Of a stretch of 64,000 bases of DNA, positions 56,286-64,000 are shown in pieces (positions within the stretch are counted from its first letter, which is position 1; every line of letters starts with the position of its first letter). The stretch spans positions 172,667,919 to 172,731,918 of the forward strand of contig NC_133335.1 in NCBI RefSeq assembly GCF_042186555.1. Direction: 5' to 3'. The notes beneath the pieces were generated by a model. The model was given only the letters and a program-made list of their open reading frames with translations. It did not search any database and was not told where the DNA came from. The position numbers were made by a program, and so were the translations under genes. The DNA comes from Aquarana catesbeiana (lineage: Eukaryota; Chordata; Amphibia; Anura; Ranidae).

Positions 56286-56450
56286 CAGTGGCAATGTGCA
56301 TCTGGTGTCCGGTGTAGGTGGCAAATGGCAATCCGCATGTGGTGGCAGGTGACCTGGCAAGTGACCATCCACATCAGGTGGCAGGCGATGGTGGCAAGTG
56401 ACAAGCTGCATCTGGTGGCAGGAGATTTGGCAAGTGACACACCCAGGGCT
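56286..56450. repeat. Minisatellite, continuation of CATCTGGTGGCAGG array
   Basis: Same unit as 54000-54990. Then a C-rich tract near 56618-56635 and the right end of the hAT-type element. Confidence 0.9.
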
Positions 56451-56815
56451 CCCACTGATTCTGCATTATGGTGAGTTGAACCACTTATATATTACAATGT
56501 AACAATTGAAATAATGCGCTTCAATCACAATGACACCCTGTCAACCATGGTGCCGTGATGATTGAAGCGTCATCACCAGCCATTGCCCCAAATTGCCTGC
56601 GAAAAATTGCTTACCACCCCCCCCCCCACCCCCGGGCCTGCAAAAAGGTTGGTGACCACTGCTATGGGCTCTAGCCCCAGATCTATTGCAGACCTAGCAA
56701 CGCCCCTGGTGCTAACTGATACTTGGTGGACTACTGATCCCAGAAAGTCCAATGCAAATCCTGCCAACCCTCCTGGCTGCAGCAACTTGACTCCGACACC
56801 GCAGTCTCTCCCTCT

Positions 56816-57253
56816 GGCTTCACATCCAATCCTGGCATCTTAAACCCATTTGAGCATCTCTGGAGAGACCCAAAAATGGCTGTCCACCAACGTTTACCAT
56901 CCAACCTGACAGAACTGGAGAGGATCTGCAAGGAGGAATGGCAGAGGATCCCCAAATCCAGGTGTGGAAAACTTGTTGCATCTTTCCCAAAAAGACTCAT
57001 GGCTGTATTAGATCAAAAGGGTGCTTCTATTAAATACTGAGCAAAGGGTCTGAATACTTAGGACCATGTGATATTTCAGTTTTTCTTTTTTAATAAATCT
57101 GAAAAAATGTCAACAATTCTGTGTTTTTCTGTCAATATGGGGTGCTGTGTGTACATTAATGAGGAAAAAAAATGAACTTAAATGATTTTAGCAAATGGCT
57201 GCAATATAACAAAGAGTGAAAAATTTAAGGGGGTCTGAATACTTTCCGTCCCC
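56816..57253 (+). pseudogene. Tc1-like transposase C-terminus and right inverted repeat
   Basis: The plus strand reads NPFEHLWRDPKMAVHQR, then LERICKEEWQRIPKSRC and KLVASFPKRLMAVLDQKGAS, ending KY and a TGA near 57042: the last part of a Tc1 transposase with its third acidic residue. It is followed by the Tc1 3' region ending GGGGTCTGAATACTTTCC with CCCCACT at 57253. The N-terminal two thirds are absent. Confidence 0.8.
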
Positions 57254-58049
57254 ACTTTACATTGTCCTGTTCCACTTGCATGGACAGCTCCTTGGAACGC
57301 ATGATGTAGGTTCAGGGCTGGTGCAAGGATTTTTGACAGCCTAGGCGATACCTCATTTTGCCGCCCCCTTGGCTCCACCCCCTTTGCCATGCCTATGTAT
57401 ACCCCACATTTATAATGAAGTGCCCATCAAATGCAGCCTACCAGCGCCCATCAATGCAGCCTACCAGTGCCCATCAATGCAGCCTACCAGCGCCCATCAA
57501 TGAATGTTTGCTTGCTTCCATTCATTCAGAAGTCGGGACACAGACACAGTCCTCCACTGCCACTTTGCCTCTGACACTATGTGCAAACGGAGCAGAGGCT
57601 GCCTGCTGATGCTGAGACTTTGTTGCTTGCTGCAGAGAGAAGAGAGTAGGAACACCAGTGACAGGCTCCCTAGGCAACAGTATGCCCTAGTTTGCCTAGT
57701 GGTAGCACCGGCCCTGTGTAGATTCACAGAAATAGATTCCAAATGCAAATACCACCATTAGAATCCACTCCAGAAATAAGGAAGGAGTAGCCCACACCTG
57801 GCCATGAAACAGCTTTTGATTCAATTGTCTAATTACTTTTGGTCCCTTGAAAAAGGGGGGATGGCTAATCTTAGGAGCTGTAATTCCTAAACCTTTTTTC
57901 CGATCTGGATGTACATACCCTCAAATTAAACCGGAGAATGTGCACTTTCAGCCCATATCTATTATATAGCTATAGCTTGAATATGATTTGGTAAATACCT
58001 GAAAAAACTAAAATTGTGCCTGTGTCCAAATATATATGGACTTAACTGT
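57254..58049 (-). mobile_element. Tc1-like transposon fragment
   Basis: Same family as 107-1034: it shares GATTCCAAATGCAAATA, ACACCTGGCCATG and TTACTTTTGGTCCCTT, and ends in the inverted repeat ATATGGACTTAACTGTA. Only the transposase start side is left. It is interrupted by the hAT MITE at 57313. Confidence 0.78.
57313..57716. mobile_element. hAT MITE with small minisatellite (CAGGGCYGGTGC)
   Basis: Starts CAGGGCTGGTGC and ends GCACCGGCCCTG; flanked by TGTAGGTT (57305-57312) and TGTAGATT (57717-57724), an 8-bp duplication with one change. Contains three copies of GCCCATCAATGCAGCCTACCA. Confidence 0.9.
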
Positions 58050-58066
58050 ATGTATGTGTGTGTATA

Positions 58067-58130
<64 letters not shown>
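58050..58130. repeat. (TG)n(TA)n microsatellite
   Basis: About 60 bp of TG repeats followed by TA repeats, between the Tc1 fragment and the LTR. Confidence 0.95.
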
Positions 58131-58131
<1 letters not shown>

Positions 58132-58940
58132 GTAGCGCCCTGCTCCTGTTGACCAGGCGCTCGCATGTAGTAATTTAGTGGTTTATCTGTTCTGTACATA
58201 GTTCAGATTCAATGTTATGGCTAAATTAGCCTTTGTTCCAGCATTGGCTGTGTTGCGTGCAGTTCCACACTGTCGTCTGTAGGTGTCGTTGCCACCACAG
58301 GCCAGTGATGGAAGGGCAATAGGCTAAGGTGTATTGAGTGTCCTTCTTCCCCAGAAACAGCCTAGCGGGAGTGGTTCACCGCTGTGCATTCTGGGAAAGG
58401 ATACTTAAGGGACAGACGCCATTTTTTCTGTCTCTCACCTCATGGTCCACCTGGCCTAAGGTATGTGACAGCTCCTTTTCTGCCTTGGGCCCTGCTGGTC
58501 TGAGGCTACATGACTGCAAGTAGGCCCAGAAGACGTCTGGGGCCTACTGGTTCAGAGGTGGTCCTGAGCTGTTTGTCCTGCGGGAAGAAGCCGAGCAATT
58601 GAAAGATCCGGGGGAGGACTCATCTTGGGGAGGACCGAGCTAAAGGCTGGTATCCCAAGAGGAGCCTGGTGACTCAATTGGAGGATGCATCCTAACCAAT
58701 CTACCTCGCAGTACTGCCGGATGGCTTAAAGGAACTTTGGTACTGTGTTGCTGTATTCATTAACATTACTAAACCCTGTGGCAGAGGATCGTCCAATTAA
58801 CACTAAATCCTGTGGCAGAGGATTGTTCAACAATTATTGTTCTCATCAAGTCTGTAGCAGAGACTTTTGTCCGTGCATCATTCCGGCTGTTAGGCCAGTG
58901 AGGGAGGCCTATCCGGTTGAGCAAGATCCATTTCCGGGTT
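58131..58940 (+). mobile_element. Partial LTR (same family as 7714-8768)
   Basis: Starts TGTAGCGC and aligns with the reverse complement of 7714-8768 through GGGACAGACGCCAT, CTGTGGCAGAGGATCGT and GAGGCCTATCC. Homology stops near 58940, where GC-rich tandem sequence begins, so the AATAAA part is missing. Confidence 0.65.
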
Positions 58941-59089
58941 ACGCTGGCACGTCACTTCCGGGTCCCTGCTGAGCAACGGTCGACGGCTACAGTGCTGGTG
59001 GTTCTTCTCTTGGTGCACCACCGAGGAGACCACCTGCCCACCTACCCACCTTCTTTTCACCTAAGGATATCTGGCATCACGAGGGGGCC

Positions 59090-59446
59090 GCCCGCCCGCT
59101 TCACCTGGTGTTCACGCCGGGCAGTGGTGGTGATAGGCCGCTCGCCAGCTCCTCTCCTCTCTCCCATGCAGATCCCGCCCTCCCCGCCCGCTTCTCCCGG
59201 TGTTCACGCCGGGGGGTGGTGGTGATCGGCCGCCCGCCAGCTCCTCTCCTCTCTCCCATGCAGATTCAGCATCACGAGGGGGCCGCCCGCCCATGCTCAC
59301 GATGACATGGAGGACTGCCTGCCCTCGTTACATGCTCTATCTGGCATCTACGAGGGGGCGCCGCCTGCTTCTCCGGTACTCATGCCGGGGACAGGGGGGG
59401 GGCGTCTGTCCTCCCTCTTCTCCCTAGTCACGCCAGCATGGGGGGG
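59090..59446. repeat. GC-rich tandem duplication, ~92 bp unit
   Basis: Two close copies (near 59107 and 59199) of a segment with TTCACGCCGGGCAGTGGTGG and CCAGCTCCTCTCCTCTCTCC, plus shorter relatives with ACGAGGGGGCCGCCCGCC. No gene. Confidence 0.7.
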
Positions 59447-59770
59447 TAACAAATATAAAATAAATTGTAGCGCTAAAAAACACACATATATTAATGGTAA
59501 ATAAAAAGTTCAAAGTGCATATAAATGTAATGTCCCAAGAAAAAAAGGAATATATAATCCAAAAGGACAATAGTCCACAGTGAGAATAAATAATCCGTGT
59601 ATCAATCCTGTCTGCTTCCCAACCGTCAACTTGTATATCATCAACCGTCAACTTGTATATCATCAACTTTAGCGAATAGATGGAATACGCTTACCAGAGA
59701 GGTTGGATTCTACTGCCATGAGCATAGAATCAATGGAGCTTAATGCCACCCAGGGCAAAGTGGTGAAGCC

Positions 59771-59808
59771 GCCCTACGCGTTTCGGTCCAATGACCTTCA
59801 ACAGGGGC
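59771..59808 (-). ncRNA. Hammerhead-ribozyme-like motif (minus)
   Basis: Minus strand: GCCC, CTGTTGA (one change from CUGAUGA), hairpin GGTC-ATTG-GACC, GAAAC, GCGTA, GGGC. Stems I and II are perfect, the GAAAC box is intact, and GUA is an allowed cleavage triplet. Confidence 0.5.
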
Positions 59809-59844
59809 CCCTGTTGAAGGTCATTGGACCAAAACGCGTAGGGC
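59807..59844 (+). ncRNA. Hammerhead-ribozyme-like motif (plus)
   Basis: Mirror copy of the motif at 59771-59808: same CTGTTGA, same stems, but AAAAC instead of GAAAC. The two motifs meet at GGGGCCCC and share the stem I strand. Confidence 0.45.
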
Positions 59845-60467
59845 GGCTTTTACAGATCTCATACACTGCTTTTTACTTTGTGATCACTTTTTATATGTAT
59901 TGTGGTTTTTTATGAATAAAAATACCAGTCACACTATGTGGAAGCTTTCCTTCTTTTTTCCACATACCCTGGGGAACTGAGAAACCACTTGGCTTTTTGG
60001 AATCCATTTTGGCTCTGCTTCGGTGGATAAAGAGGGGACATCCCGGCCTTGCAGAGGCTCTACCCTTGCCTCCAACACTTCACCACTTTGCCCTGGGTGG
60101 CATTAAGCTCCATTGATTCTATGCTCATGGCAGTAGAATCCAACCTCTCTGGTAAGCGTATTCCATCTATTCGCTAAAGTTGATGATATACAAGTTGACG
60201 GCTGGGAAGCAGACAGGATTGATACACGGATTATTTATTCTCACTGTGGACTATTGTCCTTTTGGATTATATATTCCTTTTTTTCTTGGGACATTACATT
60301 TAAATGCACTTTGAACTTTTTATTTACCATTAATATATGTGTGTTTTTTAGCACTACAATTTATTTTATATTTGTTACCTTTTTTGTCACATGATTTGTA
60401 GCAGCTGGTTTTGTTTCTTTTGGGTAGCGCATTAATCATCCCCTTTTTCACTGTTAGCATGGGGGGG

Positions 60468-60956
60468 TGTATCGTCCGTCCATCCACTTCCCCCAGTGTT
60501 TGCAGAGGGGGGGCTGTGTCCTCTGGCTTTCGGATGGGGGGCAGAGCTTCCTCCAGCCGACTGCATTCCAGCAATATCCACCGATTCACAAGTCCGGCCT
60601 GATAAACTGCAACCAGCTTATCTTTTTACTTATTACTTATACATACCGTCCAGGGCTAAACATCAGCCATACAAATCCATGTCAGGCTCAGCAGCTGTTA
60701 CATGTGATCGCACATGGAGCGATGGCCTGCGGTTAGGGATGGTTGAGCGGCCTTGACAAAGGATGGGGAATTTAATACAGGGTTTACCTGTCTTGTGCTG
60801 TAACATTGGTGTTTTTTCAGTGTGCTAATTTAACAGCGAAACCTTGACCATGTTCACATGACATGTTGTTTGTTCCTGTCATAGTGGTTCTGTCATCACG
60901 TGTTCTACCATAAGCAGCCGTATCATTGCGCTTCTGTCAGTGGCATGTTCCGTCAT
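60468..60956. other. No gene recognised
   Basis: GC-rich then mixed sequence leading into the large minisatellite; nothing identifiable. Confidence 0.4.
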
Positions 60957-63690
60957 TAGTGTGTTTGTCATGGCATTTCATTCATAGCTATCATTCGTAG
61001 CATTTCTGTCATAGCGATTTTCCTGTCGCAGCTTTTCCTGTCATAGCTTTTTCCAGTGTAGTTTTCGTTAATAGCATTTTCCTGTCATAGCTTTTTCCTG
61101 TGTAGTTTTCATTCACAGCGATTTTCCTGTGGCGATTTTCCTGTCATAGCATTTTCCTGTGTAGCTTTCATTCGTATTGATTTTCCTGTCGTAGCATTTC
61201 TGTCGTAGCGATTTTCCTGTCGCAGCATTTTCCCGTGTAGCTTTCATTCATTGCATTTTCCTGTCGTAGTTTTTCAGTCGTAAACGGTTTTCCTGTCGTA
61301 GCTTTTCCATGTAGTTTTCATTCGTAACATTTCGTTCGTAGCATTTCCTGTCGTAACGTTTTCCTGTGTAGCTTTCTTTCGTAGCGATTTTCCTGTCGTA
61401 GCGACTTCCTGTGTATCTTTCATTCATATTGATTTTCCTGTCATAGCATTTTTTCCTGTCGTAGCAATTTTCCTGTGTAGCTTTCATACATAGCGATTTT
61501 CCTGTGTAGCTTTCATACATAGCGATTTTCCTGTGATAGCGATTTTCCTGTGTAGCTTTCATTTGTAGCGACTTTTCCTGTGTAGCTTTCATGCATAGCG
61601 ATTTTCCTGTGTAGCTTTCATTCGTAGCGATTTTCCTGTCGTAGCAATTTTCCTGTGTAGCTTTCATTCATAGCAATTTTCCTATTGTAGTGACTTTCCT
61701 GTGTAGCTTTCATTCATAGCGATTTTCCTGTGTAGCTTTCATTTGTAGCGATTTTCCTGTTGTAGAAACTTTTCTGTGTAGCTTTCATTCGTAGCGATTT
61801 TTCTGTGTAGCTTTCATTCGTAGCAATTTTCCTGTGTAGCTTTCATTCGTAGCGATTTTTCTGTGTAGCTTTCATTCGTAGCGATTTTCCTGTTGTAGAA
61901 ATTTTCCTGTATAGCTTTCATTCGTAGCGATTTTCCTGTTGTATCGATTTTTCCTGTCGTAGCAGTTTCCTGGGTAGCTTTCTTTTGTAGCGATTTTCCT
62001 GTCATAGCTACTTCCTGTGTATCTTTCATTCATAGCGATTTTCCTGTCATAGCGTTTTTTCCTGTCGTAGCAATTTTTCCTGTGTAGCTTTCATTTGTAG
62101 CGATTTTCCTGTGTAGCTTTCATACATAGCGATTTTCCTGTGTAGCTTTCATTTGTAGCGATTTTCCTGTGTAGGTTTCATTCGTAGCGATTTTCCTGTC
62201 GTAGCAATTTTCCTGTGTAGCTTTCATTCATAGCAATTTTCCTATTGTAGTGACTTTCCTGTGTAGTTTTCATTTGTAGCGATTTTCCTGTGTAGCTTTC
62301 ATTCGTAGCGATTTTTCTGTGTAGCTTTCATTCGTAGCGATTTTCCTATTGTAGAAATTTTCCTGTGTAGCTTTCATTCGTAGCGATTTTCCTGTTGTAT
62401 CGATTTTTCCTGTCATAGCATTTTCCTGTGTAGTTTTCATTCATATCGATTTCCTGTCGTAGCAGTTTCCTTGGTAGCTTTCTTTCGTAGCGATTTTCCT
62501 GTCATAGCTACTTCCTGTGTATCTTTCATTCATAGCGATTTTCCTGTCATAGCGTTTTTTCCTGTCGTAGCGATTTTCCTGTGTAGCTTTCATTCATAGC
62601 AATTTTCCTATCGTAGTGACTTTCCTGTGTAGCTTTCATTTGTAGCGATTTTCCTGTCGTAGCAATTTTCCTGTGTAGCTTTCATTCATAGCAATTTTCC
62701 TATTGTAGTGACTTTCCTGTGTAGCTTTCATTCGTAGAGATTTTCCTGTGTAGCTTTCATTTGTAGCGATTTTCCTGTTGTAGCGTTTTTTCCTGTGTAG
62801 TTTTCATTCATAGTGATTTCCTGTCATAGCAGTTTCCTGTGTAGCTTTCATTCATAGAAATTTTCCTATCGTAGTGACTTTCCTGTGTAGTTTTCATTTG
62901 TAGCGATTTTCCTGTGTAGCTTTCATTTGTAGCGATTTTCCTGTTGTAGAAATTTTCCTGTGTAGCTTTCATTCGTAGCGATTTTCCTGTTGTATCGATT
63001 TTTCCTGTCATAGCATTTTCCTGTGTAGTTTTCATTCATATCGATTTCCTGTCGTAGCAGTTTCCTGGGTAGCTTTCTTTCATAGCGATTTTCCTGTCAT
63101 AGCTACTTCCTGTGTATCTTTCATTCATAGCGATTTTCCTGTCATAGCGTTTTTTTTCCTGTCGTACCAATTTTCCTGTGTAGCTTTCATTTGTAGCGAT
63201 TTTCCTGTGTAGCTTTCATACATAGCGATTTTCCTGTCATAGGAATTTTCCTGTGTAGCTTTCATTTGTAGCGACTTTTCCTGTGTAGCTTTCATTTGTA
63301 GCGACTTTTCCTGTGTAGCTTTCATACATAGCAATTTTCCTATCGTAGTGACTTTCCTGTGTAGCTTTCATTTGTAGCGATTTTCCTGTGTAGCTTTCAT
63401 TCGTAGCGATTTTCCTGTTGTAGCTTTCATTCGTAGCGATTTTCCTGTTGTAGCTTTCATTCGTAGCGATTTTCCTGTTGTAGCTTTCATTCGTAGCGAT
63501 TTTCCTGTTGTAGCTTTCATTCGTAGCGATTTTCCTGTTGTAGCTTTCATTCGTAGCGATTTTCCTGTTGTAGCGATTTTTCCTGTCATAGCATTTTCCT
63601 GTGTAGTTTTCATTCATAGTGATTTCCTGTCGTAGCAGTTCCCTGGGTAGCTTTCTTTCATAGCGTTCAGTTCGTAGCATTCCTGTCAGC
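60957..63690. repeat. Large minisatellite, TAGCGATTTTCCTGTGTAG + CTTTCATTCG
   Basis: About 2.7 kb of 24-30 bp units. Between 63392 and 63560 a 30-bp unit is repeated about six times without change. There the length is a multiple of three, giving a minus-strand frame of repeated NESYNRKIAT; the Lys/Thr-rich frames at 61248-61667 and 62808-63680 have the same source. No start context or flanking exons suggest a gene. Confidence 0.93.
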
Positions 63691-64000
63691 TCTCGCCCAT
63701 TACATTACGTTATACGATGCGCGTTCATTTCATTACAACTGTACTACCACCCACCACGGTCTGTGGGTACACTAGCCCTGAGGGTTTCAGTTGGCTATCT
63801 GTCTCTGTTTTCTGTTGTAGCCTATCATTTCGTAGCATTTCTGTTAGCTAGTGCTCACATCCAGGGTCTGTCACGTCTACAAACCCATACGGGCTGAGGT
63901 TTCGTTTTTAATTGATTGTCGTCCCACAATCTTCTCGTCCATATACCATACGTCACACATGCACGTTCACCATTACACCTTTACTACTACCCACCACGGT
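63691..64000. repeat. Flank of minisatellite with a longer-period repeat
   Basis: TACTACCACCCACCACGGT at about 63743 recurs at 63982 (CTACTACCCACCACGGT), each preceded by ATACGATG / ATACGTCA-like and GCGTTCA words. This implies a higher-order unit of about 240 bp continuing beyond the window. Confidence 0.55.

Larger units (their letters stand above)
53665..56708. mobile_element. hAT-type non-autonomous element (CAGTGGCGTTGCTA)
   Basis: Starts CAGTGGCGTTGCTAAGG and ends CCTAGCAACGCCCCTG, inverted; flanked by a perfect 8-bp duplication GTGCTAAC (53657-53664, 56709-56716). The interior is mostly a minisatellite, itself interrupted by a Penelope-like element. No transposase. Confidence 0.9.
59447..60456 (+). 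mobile_element. Foldback Penelope-like non-autonomous element
   Basis: 1,010 bp flanked by an 11-bp duplication GCATGGGGGGG (59436-59446 and 60457-60467). The left arm 59447-59768 pairs with the right arm about 60080-60386 (for example CATGAGCATAGAATCAATGG and its complement). Head-to-head hammerhead-like motifs lie at 59771-59844. A one-sided tail (60387-60456) is related to the tail of 54991-56285. The left arm has a local 22-bp duplication near 59620-59665. Target duplications of this length suggest target-primed reverse transcription rather than cut-and-paste. No protein. Confidence 0.7.

Noticed and set aside
63392..63560. Regular repeats resembling a CRISPR array
   Set aside because: No unique spacers, contiguous units, eukaryotic context.
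61248..63680. Lys/Thr/Glu-rich frames (MKATQEN type) as a repeat protein gene
   Set aside because: Only the minisatellite unit is read; no conserved ends or exons, and units outside the 30-bp block break the frame.

Overview
The window looks like amphibian nuclear DNA, most likely from a frog with a large repeat-rich genome; a ranid is my guess. I base this on spliced transposon genes, many DNA-transposon derivatives, a chromodomain Ty3/gypsy element related to the sushi group, a tRNA-derived SINE, (TA)n and (TG)n tracts, and long minisatellites. I found no host protein-coding exon, rRNA, tRNA gene or CRISPR. Nearly every real reading frame belongs to a transposable element, and almost all are broken.

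Regions. 1-1034: broken Tc1-like transposon. 1037-2155: two non-autonomous repeats. 2204-9027: one old Tc1-like element split by nested insertions: a hAT-type element (2532-5933) that holds a long foldback element (3881-5228) that holds a Harbinger MITE (4455-4876), then a composite repeat, then a solo LTR (7714-8768). The same minisatellite lies on both sides, so the whole block is one locus. 9668-23149: Harbinger copy 1, with three genes (transposase, Myb/SANT-like, MADF) and an almost identical-LTR gypsy element (11191-17118) in the transposase intron. 23150-33245: short MITEs, a SINE and stretches with nothing recognisable. 33254-39777: a large hAT transposon with a perfect 8-bp target duplication and a broken BED/hAT transposase. 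39789-49518: Harbinger copy 2, with the same three genes in the same order. 49519-53660: small MITEs and plain sequence. 53665-56708: hAT-type element with a large minisatellite and a Penelope-like insertion. 56816-58940: Tc1 fragments and a partial LTR. 59447-60456: foldback element with an 11-bp target duplication. 60957-63690: large minisatellite.

How the parts work together. In both Harbinger copies the transposase runs left to right. It is followed by a Myb-like gene on the minus strand and a MADF gene on the plus strand, which diverge from a short shared promoter. Downstream of the MADF gene both copies carry a second, inverted MADF fragment. Comparing the two copies gives empty sites for the gypsy element and two TTAA-flanked repeats.

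The most unusual signal is a hammerhead-ribozyme-like core at four loci: CTGANGA-like box, 4-bp stem II, GAAACGCGT-like box and, at three loci, a perfect 4-bp stem I. It sits in foldback or Penelope-like non-autonomous elements. The gypsy element also shows a Tf1/sushi-type self-priming arrangement. All functional statements rest on reading by eye; no search or fold was run.
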